Shown: one piece after another, positions 42,385 to 53,555 of the stretch | Layout of the letters: each line of letters begins with the position of its first letter | Numbering within the stretch: position 1 is the stretch's first letter | Assembly (NCBI GenBank): GCA_963210315.1 | Contig: OY723250.1 | Coordinates: forward strand, 496,001 to 560,000 | Reading direction: 5' to 3' | Length of the DNA stretch: 64,000 nt | Source: Rhynchopus euleeides | Lineage: Eukaryota; Euglenozoa; Diplonemea; Diplonemida; Diplonemidae | Notes under the pieces: generated by a model | The model's input: the letters and a program-made list of their open reading frames with translations, nothing else | Databases searched by the model: none | Told to the model about the DNA's origin: nothing | Made by a program: the position numbers and the translations under genes

Positions 42385-43230
42385 TCACTCATCCCCCTCT
42401 TGGAAATACACGGGGAGGCGTGAGTGAGCGAGATGGGCATCCACCAGATCGCTGCCACTGTCCCCAGCTGCTGCTGCAGCAGCAGTCCCACCACCGCCAC
42501 ACCCTGCACACGCTCTCCCATCCGCTGCCGCATCGCCCAAGCTCTCTGCGGGGTGCAGGGGATGCAGGTCATGCAGATCGTGCGCATCCTCGCCAGCAGA
42601 GGCTGAGGGCAGTGGGCACTCCACGTCGGGCAGGGCATCAATGTCTTCCTCCTGGTCACCGATCTGCTGCGCACAGCACGGCATGTCGTGCGGATCCTCG
42701 ATGCCCTTGCGGGGGGTGTCCTCGACAAGCGGGGGTGTGTAGCCCCTGTTCGACACGTCGACATCCGCGACAACCCGGACTCGCTGCGGTGGCCAGATCA
42801 CGCAGTGCGCCTGCCCGATCGCCAGGCCTGCCGGGATCGGCCCATAGTAACGCGAGTCCTCGGAGCACAGTGTGTTGTCCCCCTCCACCCAGAGGTGCCC
42901 TTCTGGCACCGTCACCACCTCGCGCTCCCCGCGTTTGTAGAATGCAAACCGATCGCCCTCCCGCCCGACAACACGCTTGATGATGCATTTTTCCGGGTCC
43001 GATGGGCTGCGGAAGGTGTAAACCCTCCCTTTCTCCACCCTGTTGTTCGGGAAGCCGTACTTTGCAACCAGGACGTAGTCCCCGTCCTGCTCCGAGAGGG
43101 AAGGCGTCATGGACCTGCCACGGACCTGGCAGATGTCGACGAAGGTGGATGCGTAGCTCCCAGCGAACCATCCGATCCCCAGGTACTTCAGGTCCCCGAG
43201 AAGGGCATATCCCCTTGTACTCCACGCCAT
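42385..43230 (-). CDS. IMP2: mitochondrial inner membrane protease subunit 2 (S26 signal peptidase)
   Basis: The 281-residue protein matches the S26 serine/lysine signal peptidases of the Imp2 type, which trim sorting signals of proteins at the outer face of the mitochondrial inner membrane. The N-terminal segment [18 protein letters not shown] can serve as the membrane anchor. The catalytic Ser40 lies in [10 protein letters not shown] and the catalytic Lys85 in [15 protein letters not shown]. The conserved box [20 protein letters not shown] (about 115-134) and [10 protein letters not shown] complete the fold. About 120 acidic and Asp/Ala-rich residues follow the catalytic domain ([22 protein letters not shown]), making it much longer than usual Imp2. 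This may be a lineage-specific tail or a wrongly read intron. The acceptor CCCAG lies 7 bases before the ATG. Confidence 0.88.
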   Translation of the reverse strand: MAWSTRGYALLGDLKYLGIGWFAGSYASTFVDICQVRGRSMTPSLSEQDGDYVLVAKYGFPNNRVEKGRVYTFRSPSDPEKCIIKRVVGREGDRFAFYKRGEREVVTVPEGHLWVEGDNTLCSEDSRYYGPIPAGLAIGQAHCVIWPPQRVRVVADVDVSNRGYTPPLVEDTPRKGIEDPHDMPCCAQQIGDQEEDIDALPDVECPLPSASAGEDAHDLHDLHPLHPAESLGDAAADGRACAGCGGGGTAAAAAAGDSGSDLVDAHLAHSRLPVYFQEGDE

Positions 43231-43397
43231 ATTGTGCCTGGGCTGGTGTGGATGGGTGGCAGGGGAGTGGGGGGTGACAGAGAAGGCGGTGCGGAGGGAG
43301 GAAGAGGGTGCGGCAGTGGAAAGGGAATAGGTAGCATCAGAGTTAGCGCAGTCGTGGGGTTTGTGGGAGGGGGGCGGGGGGGGGGGGGGGGGGTAGG

Positions 43398-44542
43398 GGG
43401 GTCAAATGGGGGTGACAAACACGATTTTTCAAAAAACCGGCGCAGAGGCCCCAAAGCCCCCGTAAACCCTCCAAACCCCCCCAGATCGGTCCGGAAACCC
43501 ATCGAACCCCACTTTTCCACCATTCCGGGCACCTCAGGTGCCCGAATTGGGGTACCTAAATTTTGTGCCACCGTTTGGTACCGGACAGTGCCACTGTGTG
43601 GGAGGTTGGAAAAGAAAATGCCCCAACACACCACATCTGAGGGTTGCAATGCATGTTGCTTGCCAACCACGTCATCCGGTGGGTGTCAGGCGCTATGTAG
43701 GTGGCATGAGCCAGGTCTTCGATGTGTTCTGGCTTGTATATGTACCTCCCTGCCTGCGGCACAGGCACTGCCTTTGTCCCCCACACCAGCCACAGAGAGC
43801 GTATTGTACTCGGTCCACGGTTGCTGATTCATTGTGATGCGTTGTATCCTCGAGTGAACGTCACACACTAGTGGCACCACCACCCGCCATCCGAGAGCTG
43901 TATTGACTTTGCGCCCTTCCGTTGCATTCACCTCGCCACGCATATTGCACCGTTCAGTACCAGTGCTCTTGGGCCAGGCAAAGTAGACCGCAGCAACTAC
44001 CAATTCTGGCACAATGGGTACCACGACAGCGCACTTCGTGTGTTCCCGGAATGTACAGCTCGTGTTGCAACAGTCGTTGTCAACACATCCCGGTTGTGGA
44101 GCACTGCTGCACAGGAATCACACGACCATCTGGACTTGTTCCGTACCTACAGGCAGCCTCCCGGTGCATGGTGGCAGGGAGGTACATATACAAGCCAGAA
44201 CTCATCGAAGACCTGGCTAATGCCACCTACATAGCGCCTGACACCCACCGGATGACGTGGTTGGCAAGCAACATGCATTGCAACCCTCAGATGTGGTGTG
44301 TTGGGGCATTTTCTTTTCCAACCTCCCACACAGTGGCACTGTCCGGTACCAAACGGTGGCACAAAATTTAGGTACACCAATTCGGGCACCTGAGGTGCCC
44401 GGAATGGTGGAAAAGTGGGGTTCGATGGGTTTCCGGACCGATCTGGGGGGGTTTGGAGGGTTTACGGGGGCTTTGGGGCCTCTGCGCCGGTTTTTTGAAA
44501 AATCGTGTTTGTCCACGTAAAAGGGTGGCATTTGACCCCCCC
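43398..44542. mobile_element. 1.1 kb long-TIR element with TA target duplication
   Basis: About 370 bp at each end are near-perfect inverse copies, from the terminal GGGGGGTCAAATG through CGATTTTTCAAAAAACCGGC, GGCACCTCAGGTGCC and the GGTACCGGACAGTGCCACTG block to TATATGTACCTCCCTGCC. TA lies outside both ends (43396-43397, 44543-44544). A G run precedes the left TA. The middle of about 400 bp has no clear gene. It starts 166 bp upstream of the Imp2 start codon. Confidence 0.8.
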
Positions 44543-44544
44543 TA

Positions 44545-45349
44545 GGCATAGGGTGCGGGCGATTCGCCTATCGCCCTATATTCGCCCAACCGGGTTCGAG
44601 CCTCGATTATCGCGTATCGAATCGCCTTATCGCCCATTATCGCCCAATTATCGCCTGATTATCGCCAAATTATCGCCCGTTTTCCTTCACACGTTCTGAA
44701 GGGGTCTTGAGCTAGTGGTGAGTGGGTTACCGCTCTACTGACCCTGGGTCCCACAGGGCCCTGTGACCTCGTCAACAACTGGGCCAAGACCTAGGATTCT
44801 GCATCAGAAATCAGTTCTGACCACTGACGTCATGTGAGTGGGTCATTTCCTCGGTCAAAACCCACGTGAGGAACTGGACATTGGCCCAGATCCTGACCTC
44901 GCTCAGGACCTGTTCACTCGCCGTTACTAGGAGCACTCGTAAGCATGAAGCGGGTACACCTTAGTGTTGAAGGACATGCGTGGTTCTAGTGTAGTCGGTC
45001 TGAATGGGAGAAGATGCACTCCGTACGTTTGAGATGGCTCATTGCAGAGCCCACAGGAAGCTTCACGGCTGATCTGAGACCTGGGGCGGTTCTGACCCTG
45101 GTCACAGAGTCCTCACCCACTGAGAACACTGGAGCAGAGGGCTTGATCTAGGTCAGGAACCGGGTCTTCACTGAGGCAATGACCCACTCACCACCTCAGC
45201 AGTGACCTGACGTCCCTGGCCGGGCCATTTTGCCCCCAAAAATACGACGGAAAAATTATCGCCCACTTATCGCCTTGACAGAATGGGCGATAATGAGGGC
45301 GATAATTTTTGCGATTTGGGCGATAACCGAATCGCCCGCACCCTATGCC
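44545..45349. mobile_element. 805-bp TIR element with TA target duplication and ATCGCCC repeats
   Basis: The ends are GGCATAGGGTGCGGGCGATTCG (44545-44566) and its inverse (45328-45349). TA flanks both sides (44543-44544 and 45350-45351), and the left TA is shared with the neighbouring element. Subterminal regions carry many TTATCGCCCA-like units facing GGGCGATAA units at the other end. The interior is unrelated and noncoding. A G run follows the right TA. Confidence 0.8.
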
Positions 45350-45351
45350 TA

Positions 45352-46848
45352 GGGGGGGGGGGGGGTGTCACAACACAGCTCCTGCCATTTTTTTATACCC
45401 GCCTTGGGGGTTCTTCAGATATTTTAAGGCGAACCGCTGCCGCCGCCACCACAACCACCACCACCAGCTCCTCTTGCCACCCCACCCCCTCACTCTTTAG
45501 AAGAAACGGTATCGGTGGGTTTGAGGGGGGGCACATATCGATCTGGCTATTTTTGTTGGCATCGACAACTACCAGCCTTGGCGAGGCGAGACGGCCAAGG
45601 ACTGGTGGTGTGCGCGTGTCTTTTTAAGTTTAGGATGTTATACCTGTCCCCACCCACCCGCCCGCCCCACCCCCTCACACCCCACCCTCACATTTCTTTG
45701 GTAAAAAGACTTGGAGTTGCGTTCTTTGTTTTGTACGAAAGAGTACCGAACACGCCTTTTCTGTGTGTCTGGTGCAGCTGCTGCTAATTGTTAGGGATAG
45801 CAGCTCAATCTGGATGTACGCCCCGCATTGCCATATTTGCCACAGAGTGCAACCAGCACCCCATCCCACCCGCACACCCCTTTAGAAATATAAAATCTGC
45901 GGTGGCAGCGGCGTGGCTGAACCTATCTGTGCCCCACCCCCACCCCCTCTGTATCGCGAAGGGGCAGCAAAACGAGACAACAGACCAAATCCCCTGCCGA
46001 CGAATTGTTTTGTTGGAAACGCCTGGAGACGCCGCCCCATTGTCTTTTTCTGGCGACTTCTTCGGACACACTTCTCGAGGCAAGTTGGAAAAAATGGTTC
46101 AGCCACACCAAAGCCACACTAGAAAGCCATCTTCGTTGTAGTGTAGAACGCACACCGAGCCCAACACGCTCGGAGTATATTTTTTTTTTGCCGACAATCA
46201 CAAAAGCTTTTGCCGGTGGCAGTGGCAGTGGGAGTGGCGGGGGGCGGGGGCTACGACACACCGACAACTTCACATCACTCCCTTCCCGTCCCTCTCCCTC
46301 TAACCCTCCTCAAAAAAACGGCAGTCTGGGGCACACAGACGCGCGTGGCAAGGATAACCAAGGTAGCTAGCTTACGGAGGAAGGAAGAGACGGGCGTCGG
46401 GGCAGGAAGTTGATTGATGCAGGCGGCGGGGGAAGGTGTGTGAGAGTGTGTATTGCAGTGAGTATCGCATCAAGAAAGCAGAGGCACTCGATGTGACCTA
46501 CGTTGCTCCAAAAAGATACCCGTGTGTGTGCCTGCCCGGGTCAGTGCGAGAGATGGGTAGGGAGGGGGGGTGAGAGATTCTGGGGGTAGAGTTTTGGGAC
46601 GCCCGGATCGGGCTTGGCAGGGTGAACCTGGGGCGTGCCGCCCCACCCCCCACCCCCCCTGACTCCACCATCTCGTTGTGGTCCTTCTTTCATACACACT
46701 CACAGCCCCCCCAACCCTGTCCCCGCCTTTGCCCCTGCCACAAACCCCACATCCGTATTCTGCCCAAGAGCCTTTGTATGCACTGGCCGATACCGCAAAC
46801 CCGCACACACCCACCCAGCTTGCCCCTTCCTGCAAGGACAGGGTGTGC
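45352..46848. other. intergenic spacer with a partial SINE-like copy
   Basis: No gene is seen. The first 100 bp of the SINE-like repeat occurs at about 45924-46030 (CTATCTGTGCCCC, CAGCAAAACGAGACAACAGA, GTTTTGTTGGAAACGC), after which similarity stops. Confidence 0.55.
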
Positions 46849-47726
46849 TCAGTCGTGCTTGAGTTCCATGGTCTCGGACTTCACGCCATCCTTTGTGATG
46901 ACAAACACCTCAACGTAGCCGCCTGTGTGGTGTGGTGTGGTGTGGTGTGGTGTGTGTTGTGTTGGAAGAAGATTACAAGGGAATCTTCGGTCGGACGTAA
47001 GAACAAGAGGGGCGCATCTGCCGCGTGCTGCGATGTGTTGGGGATCATACCCGTCTCGATCTCACGCTCGCCTGCCGATGTCATCGCATCCTTCGCCAGG
47101 TCGACGGCATCCTCCATGGTAATGTCGGTGTTCTTGCCCATGCCCTTCTGGTTGTAGCGGTTCATTGCCGAGTCAAGGATCGGCTCAACGAGTGCCGCCC
47201 CCGACCCAGTTGCAACGTGGGACACACGCTCGGTGCACCCCACAACGTCGTACTTGTACACAGCCCCACGACCCTCCTCGTCGAGCCCAGCAAGGACGTT
47301 GTATGTGTACAGCGGGAAGAACCGACGTCCGTAGAGCGTGTTCGCAATCATCTGCTGCACGGCGGTGATGGGGGCAACACGCTTGTTGCGGTATTCGTAC
47401 CACTGGAGGCGGTGCTGCAGCATCTTGTGCAGGTGGTTCCGGTCCGCCTGCATTCCGGAGCTTGCGAGCACGTAGTTGCCGGGCAGAGTCACACACTTCG
47501 TCGTGTGGCTGTCCATAATTGCGTACTGGTTGCTCATACGCATGTCCGCCGCAACCACCACAAAGTCCTTCCCGCAGATCGCAAACGACGTCCCGCCGTT
47601 GTCCTGGTAGGGGCTCCAGCCATGGGTCTTGTTCCCCTTCCCATACTGCTGCGTCACATCCTCACGCGACAACGCCTGCTCTGCACTCACCGTCAGAGGC
47701 ACCTGGCTCGGAAGAACGGCCGCCAT
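46849..47726 (-). CDS. PSMB1: 20S proteasome subunit beta-6 (PSMB1 type), two exons
   Basis: Exon 1 (47726-47051) and exon 2 (46922-46849) encode 249 residues. The 128-bp intron has donor GTATGA and acceptor CACCACACAG. The join restores a Gly codon and the expected C-terminus GGYVEVFVITKDGVKSETM. Reading through the intron would instead give a His/Thr-rich nonsense tail. Family marks include WSPYQDNGGTSFAICGKDF at the mature N-terminus, RMSNQYAIMDS, LYGRRFFPLYTYNVLAGLDE (strongly beta-6), VYKYDVVGCTERV and AGEREIETG. Beta-6 is one of the non-catalytic beta subunits of the 20S core, and the region lacks the GTTT/Thr1 arrangement of active ones. It assembles in cytosol and nucleus. The ATG follows CACAGCAG by 15 bases. 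Confidence 0.95.
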
Positions 47727-48879
47727 AGTACACTTCCTGACCTGCTGTGCCGACCACTGCTGTGTAGACGTGTAATGGCACGCTGCAAGGGAGGAATGGG
47801 TGAGCGATGACTGTGTCAGGAACGGCTCGCGCAACACACGAAACACACCACAAGCACCGCAGCAGCAGCAACCAACAACGGGGAAGGGTGGGAGGGGGGG
47901 GGGGGCGGCATCCGCTACTGTTCGCCTCAACCCATCACTCGTTCTTTTCGTTTTTTTCCCGACTTCCTCCAGCAGACCTGGGGGCTGGGGCATCAGTGTG
48001 GTTTTTTTTGGGGGGTGGGGGGTGGGGGGTGGGGGGGGGGGGTAAAGACTGCCTCAAGAGAAGCACAACGGCTATTGGCCAACCATGGCAACGGCAAAAA
48101 ACAATACTGGAGATAGAGAGAAAGACAGAGAGAGAGGGGGGATTTTTAAAGAGAAAGACAGAGAGAGAGGGGTAGTTTTTTTTTTGCTTTCTTAGACCGG
48201 GGGCATTTGTGGCAGGGGTTGGGAAGCGAAAATGGGGGAGGGCGGGGGAGAGAGTGTGTGTTTGTGTTTGTGGATAAAAAAAAACCATGCCAACCAGGAA
48301 AAGTAAAAGAAACGCGAAGGCAACGGCGGGGGGGGGGGAAGGGGGATCACTCCCAAAGGCACCGACCCTGGTTGTCAGGGCGGGGCAGTCGGGGCAGGGG
48401 GTGGGGTGGATAGGGAGGTGGGGGGTAACGGGAAGGGATCAAGGTCATGAATCAAAAAATGGGCCATGGGGTTTGGGTCTCGGGGGGGGGGGGGGGAAGG
48501 GGGCTTGTCCTTACTTCACACCTTGGGAGGTGAGGCGGTGGGGCGGTGGGGGGGGGGGGGGGTGGGGCGACTCGAGGGGGGGTCCAGGCGCTCACAGGGG
48601 AAATGGGGGAAGGGGGGGGGGGGGGGGGAGGGCCAACAAATCTGGCCGAGTTTAACTCAGAGTGGGGGGGGGGGGGGGGGGAGGAAACCCCCCGCGGTCG
48701 GCAATTTGAATCAACGGTTTACAGTGCCACCGGGGGCCATCCTGATGTTTTCAAAGGAGCTGCCTATTCAGGGGACCTCACCCAACTTACGTCACGACCA
48801 GCGTACTATGGGTGGTTGAGGGAGAGCAGGGGGGAGCAGTGGTGCCTTGATCTGCTGTGTGGGTGAGGGGGGTTTCTTA
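47727..48879. other. gene-free G-rich spacer
   Basis: Many G runs of 10-18 bases occur (48003-48043, 48482-48495, 48548-48562, 48611-48629, 48665-48681). A tandem AGAGAAAGACAGAGAGAGAG block lies near 48116-48170. No gene is seen. Confidence 0.65.
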
Positions 48880-50185
48880 CTGGGGGGGTCAAATAATTGT
48901 AACCCCTACGATTATTTAGCGACGCGGTCTGTATAAATCGGGTGTCCCAAAATTTACAAATTTTCAACGGTGGTGAATAATCGTAGGGGTTACGATTATT
49001 CACTTTTGGCAAAAATTTACCCGTTTTGCTGTTCAGAATGTCAATTGGTGGGGTGGGGGTGGGTGTGGGTCGCATTCTCGGCCTGTCTCACCGGCGTTCC
49101 GTGCACACAGCAACAGCACCGGTGGAAACTGGCCATAGCACCCCGGTGGGCCACCAGGAGGGGAGGGACCCGGAGAGAGGCGCTTGAGTCATCCAGATGG
49201 GCACACGGTGGGGTCCGACACCCGATGTCGGACCCTGTGGGTTACCCGTTTTTTAGGTACCTCCACACCCAGTGCGCGCTCGACCGTCGAATGGTTTTTC
49301 TGGTCCCGTGCACTTCCCTGCCTGCCACACCACCCCCTCGACCCCATCCCCAGCACCAGAGCGTCGTTGGCTGGCGTGCGCGGGGCACGCGTCGAATACC
49401 GATGACGGGGCCTGTGTTCCTGGGGCGCTGACGAGGTCCGAAGGGATTGACGCCTTGGCTCAGTCCTTACGTTTGGATGAGGGCGTGGTTTTTGACGTAG
49501 CGGGAGCCCTCAAGAATACAGCACAGCTGCACCTGCTCTTGCGCCGTCTCCAGTTCGCATAGTCCCTTCGTATGACGGTGACTGGGAGCCCTGGCTGTCC
49601 CGATCTATTTCAATGACTGTATCAGTTTCCAGCCTAGTTCCCATGCTTGGGTGCTTGGCTCGGGTGCACCCTTCGAGGTGGTACAGAGAATGCAAAGAGA
49701 GTCCACAGGGGGGTCTGGGGGGCGGAGCCCCCCAGCCGCCGGAGGCCACGGTAGTGGACATCTGTTCCTTGTGGGGTACAGTTTCTGGACTGTGTCCATC
49801 TTCCTGAGGTTGCGTATGGGCCACCCCAGAATTTTGGTGCCCCCCCCCAGGCTCACCTCACTGGCAGGGAACCTGGGGGCGGGGGGGCCTCAAACCATAC
49901 TCTCTTCCACCCATTAAACTCGGGGCATGTGTGCTCCGACATGTGGGGTGACTCAATCACTGGTCTATGACGACCGATTCTCCACTTTGTACAGCCTGAG
50001 TGGTATCCCTGCTGTTCCTGTTGCTTGATCCTCTGGGGAAAAGTCAGAAATTTGGCCAAAAGTGAATAATCGTAACCCCTACGATTATTCAAAACAAATT
50101 TACGTATAAATGGCCCAGAAAATGTTGTACAATTAATCGCCCCCTTACGATTATTCGACTACTTACGATTAATTGCCCCCCCCAG
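48880..50185. mobile_element. 1.3 kb TIR element with TA target duplication
   Basis: The left end CTGGGGGGGTCAAATAATTG and the inverse right end CTGGGGGGGGCAATTAATCG face each other. TA lies outside both (48878-48879, 50186-50187). Subterminal AATAATCGTAGGGGTTACGA and its inverse occur in both arms (48892-49010 and 50065-50160). The interior holds a GC-hairpin unit (49704-49764) and a short palindrome CCGACACCCGATGTCGG near 49217. No transposase is seen. Confidence 0.78.
49704..49764 (-). repeat. GC-hairpin repeat, copy 4
   Basis: GGGTCTGGGGGGCGGAGCCC, CCCAGCCGCCGGAGGCCACG and GTAGTGGACATCTG form the inverse of the units at 41150 and 41320. It is embedded in a different element family. Confidence 0.75.
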
Positions 50186-50324
50186 TAACGACAGAAGAAC
50201 AGCCGACGTGCATGGTGTGAAAACGGGGGGGGGGGGGTGATAGGTAAGAAAATCTGTTTGCTGGTGTGAAAACGGGGGGGGGGGGGGGGGGGTGAGTGGA
50301 GAGAGAGAGAGAGAGAGAGAGAGC

Positions 50325-50790
50325 CCCCCGCCGTGGCGCAGCTGAAGCGCACCGCCTTAGAGGCGCATACCGGTTCCACCCCGGCACTGCCTGCCCAAAG
50401 GCCTAGGGTCGACCACGTGATCCCCACCGCTGACGCTGACGCTGACGTGGGCGCCGCTGATCCGGACCCACCTTCTCCTACTACCTCCCCTCCCGACGGC
50501 GTGTCCGTTGACGCAGCCCTTCCCCAAAGGCCCCGTTCTGGTGCCTCTTCCTCCTCCGCCCGTGCGCGGTCACCGCACGCGCCTACAGGCTTCCGGGCCT
50601 ACCTTAATCCTCCTTCCTCACGTAGCGCGTCACCGGGCGCTACAGACCGTGTGGCGCCTGCGCCTCCTCCTCCTCCTGTGTCACTTCCCTCACCCCACCA
50701 GAGCAGCTCCTCTCTCAAACAAGGGGAGTCTACCGGGCCGCGGGCCCGCGTAGTTAAGTAGACGACACCCTTGGGGTGCGAGTATTTTCG
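50325..50790 (+). repeat. possible tRNA-derived SINE or tRNA-like segment
   Basis: TGGCGCAGCTGAAG (50334-50347) resembles a pol III A box and GGTTCCACCCC (50372-50382) a B box. CCGG-TTCCACC-CCGG forms a T-arm. The acceptor stem does not pair and the anticodon stem leaves only a 3-base loop, so it is not a functional tRNA. About 370 bp of Ser/Pro-coding-like DNA follows without a good ATG. (GA)n tracts lie on both sides. Confidence 0.35.
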
Positions 50791-50816
50791 TTTCGGGGAT
50801 ATTCACACTATAAGCA

Positions 50817-50951
<135 letters not shown>

Positions 50952-50984
50952 CCCCCCGACAGGAGCCCCTGTTGCAGTCAAAAA

Positions 50985-51190
50985 CTATCTGTGCCCCCGC
51001 TGGATCGTAAAGTGACAGCAAAACGAGACAACAAACCAATTACTGCTGAAAGTTGTTTTGTTGGAACGCAGACCCCACTCTTTGTGTACACCACTCCCCG
51101 GTCTGATGAAGTGGTGTGAGTGGGGACGCACGATCCAGCTAAAGGCACAGAAAGTTTCCCCAGTTGGCTACGCCGAACTAACAAAAAAAA
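50985..51190 (+). repeat. SINE-like dispersed repeat, copy B
   Basis: It is nearly identical to 25204-25411. It carries ACCAATTACTGCTGAAAG where copy A has a diverged segment, which makes it closest to copy C. It ends in an A8 run. Confidence 0.78.
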
Positions 51191-52154
51191 TCGGCAGAAC
51201 CCATCCCTCCCCGCTCGCCCAAACGGAAGGTGGGCCTCGGAGGGGCCTGAAAGTGAAGAAGTGGGTGTTGACCACTTTTACGGGGGAAGGGGGAGGAGTC
51301 GCGTTGCGATAAATACAGGGATAATAGAAAACGGCAGTAAAGGGGCAGGGGTGGGGGGGGGGGCATATTGGCGAAACCCCCATTACACTGAAGAGCCGTC
51401 CTCTCCACCATTCACTCCGTATGGAATCAGCGTACGGCAGATCCGGTGGGAGGCGATCAGCTTCATATGCGAAGCAGAGGTGACAGCTTCGCCACATATG
51501 TTTTTGACTGTGCGCGTCGTGTGCGTATATGCGTGCTCATGCAAGGGGCGATATTTTGATGGGGGAGGTCGGGCGAGGTGAGGGGGAAACAGTTGGTGCT
51601 GACAAATCCCAAAAGGCAGGCTTGGTGCCCCATCTCCTGCAAAGCAGGGGAAGGGGCCAAACTCCTCCTTCTTGTTGCGACACACTGCAACATCGATTTT
51701 CCTTCCTTGTTTGGCATGTCTCTCAGAAGTAGTATCCAAACTGCAGGCCACACCACCCCCTCGCTCCATATCAGCATTCGGAAGAACGTACCTCATGCCG
51801 CGAAATATTCAAGATCAAAAGAATAACTCCCCCTGGTGGGCCAGTAAGGTTGTTCAGACACGTGTGTGTGGTGTGTGTGCGGATGCGCGTGGGGGGGAAG
51901 GCGGTGGGGAGTTGACTCTCGATCTTACACCGAGGAGGACAAAACCCCCCCTTGCCCCCCACCCCCACGAAGAATGGCATTTATTTATTTTTGGTGTCGA
52001 TAATCACATACACCGCGAGAGCTAGGCTTCTACACAGTACGATTTGTCCCAGTATTTTTTTTCGCGACATGTATCGCTGTGAGGATAATTTGGCGTCTTC
52101 TGTGCATCTCTTATGCCGTAGAAATTCTAAGTCGGAGGAACAAAATGAAAAAAG

Positions 52155-52351
52155 GTATCTGTGGATCGTAAAGTGACAGCAAAAACGAGACAACAAACCA
52201 ATTACTGCTGAAAGTTGGTTTGTTGGAACGCAGACCCCACTCTTTGTGTACACCATTCCCCGGTCTGATGAAGTGGTGTGAGTGGGGACGCACGATCCAG
52301 CTAAAGGCACAGAAAGTTTCCCCAGTTGGCTACGCCGAACTAACAAAAAAA
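52155..52351 (+). repeat. SINE-like dispersed repeat, copy C
   Basis: It is almost the same as copy B apart from loss of about 10 bases (CCCCCGCTG) near the start. It ends in an A7 run. The three good copies share orientation. Confidence 0.78.
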
Positions 52352-53391
52352 CGAGACCACTGCATGTTGCAGGGGGAAGATTTTAGCCCTCGTTTGACGG
52401 GAACTATGCGGGCGCCAGGCATGGCAACCCTCACCGATAAGGTGTCGGGTGAGTCACACGCAGCATGCCCCCCAGTCTTGGGCCCAGGGATTTCAGAAGT
52501 GTCGGGGCAGATCATGCCAGGAAATCCACATCTCACAGCCTGCAAGAGGAGCGGGTTTGGTTTGTCGAATGGAGGCAGGGCAAGTATCCCGACCCGCGAC
52601 CTCTAGCCATGTGAGTCCTTTTTGTAGCCACTGCACCAGGTGTAATACACAGTGGAAATAAATATCCGTACAACAGAGTTGTGTGATACGTGTTTGGAGG
52701 GGGGGAAACTCATCACAGAAAATAATGCGGCGCTGTGGAGACGGCGGCGTGATCGCACTTCTTCCACTTTTTATGGTCAAGAAGTAGAGCACCTTCTCCA
52801 GTAACTGTCAAAAATACAGAAGACAGTGTCAGGGGGGTCAGCATCAGGTGCTAATCCTCAGGTTTCAGTGGGTATGACCTCCCTCGGCTCGCAAGTTGCA
52901 AACAAAAAGGACCAGTTAATGTCGGGCAGGGAGCACGCTCGCCGTATCGAACATATCACCGGCAGGTATAAATTGCTTGACAGATTCAGAAGAAATTGTG
53001 CCGAACATGGTCTGTTCGGTGAGTGGCATGGTCTTCAGTTGTACAGTGCGAAATCAAACGCCAATCGGCACGCCGAGACAGACGGCGTGTTGATGTGCAC
53101 TTCAGACAAGAGAAAATCACCCAGTTGGGCAGGAGTGGAGTTAAAAATAACGGAACCCAGACAGCTCCCTCCCCTGCGACTCTGTCAAATGATTGACATT
53201 CTGGCTTTTTTTCGTCGTTGAACGCTGCCCCACACGAACCTGCGCGGGATGCACCGGGTGTTAGTGAAACGAACACGAAAGGGGAAAATGGCAAATGAGT
53301 CACATGGTGGGGCGCCGCTAGGTTTCCAATTAGACTGCGAAGAAAAAAATGAAGGCGTTGTTTGTGCGCAGATTGCAATATTCCTGGTGTA
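52352..53391. other. spacer with a weak plus-strand open frame
   Basis: A frame at 52826-53221 encodes 131 residues (RRIEHITGRYKLLDRFRRN, GEWHGLQLYSAKSNANRHAE) with fairly even composition. No family is recognised and its start lies in ordinary DNA. It could be a remnant of a mobile element gene or chance. Confidence 0.3.
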
Positions 53392-53555
53392 TGGGGTAAT
53401 CAGGCTGGGGAAAAAAACAACAAATCACAACAAATCACACCCGATCACAACAGATCACAACAAATCGTTTGCTATGTTGGATTAGCGGATCCGCATCGTA
53501 CAGAACGTCTACGAAAGACGACGCACGAGAACTGATACGCTATCCAAGTCATTTA

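Noticed and set aside
50329..50395. A genuine tRNA gene
   Set aside because: A- and B-box-like sequences and a T-arm are present, but the acceptor stem does not pair and the anticodon loop is too short.
50333..50761. 142-codon Ser/Pro-rich open frame
   Set aside because: It starts at GTG inside a tRNA-like segment and has no motif. It is better seen as part of a repeat.
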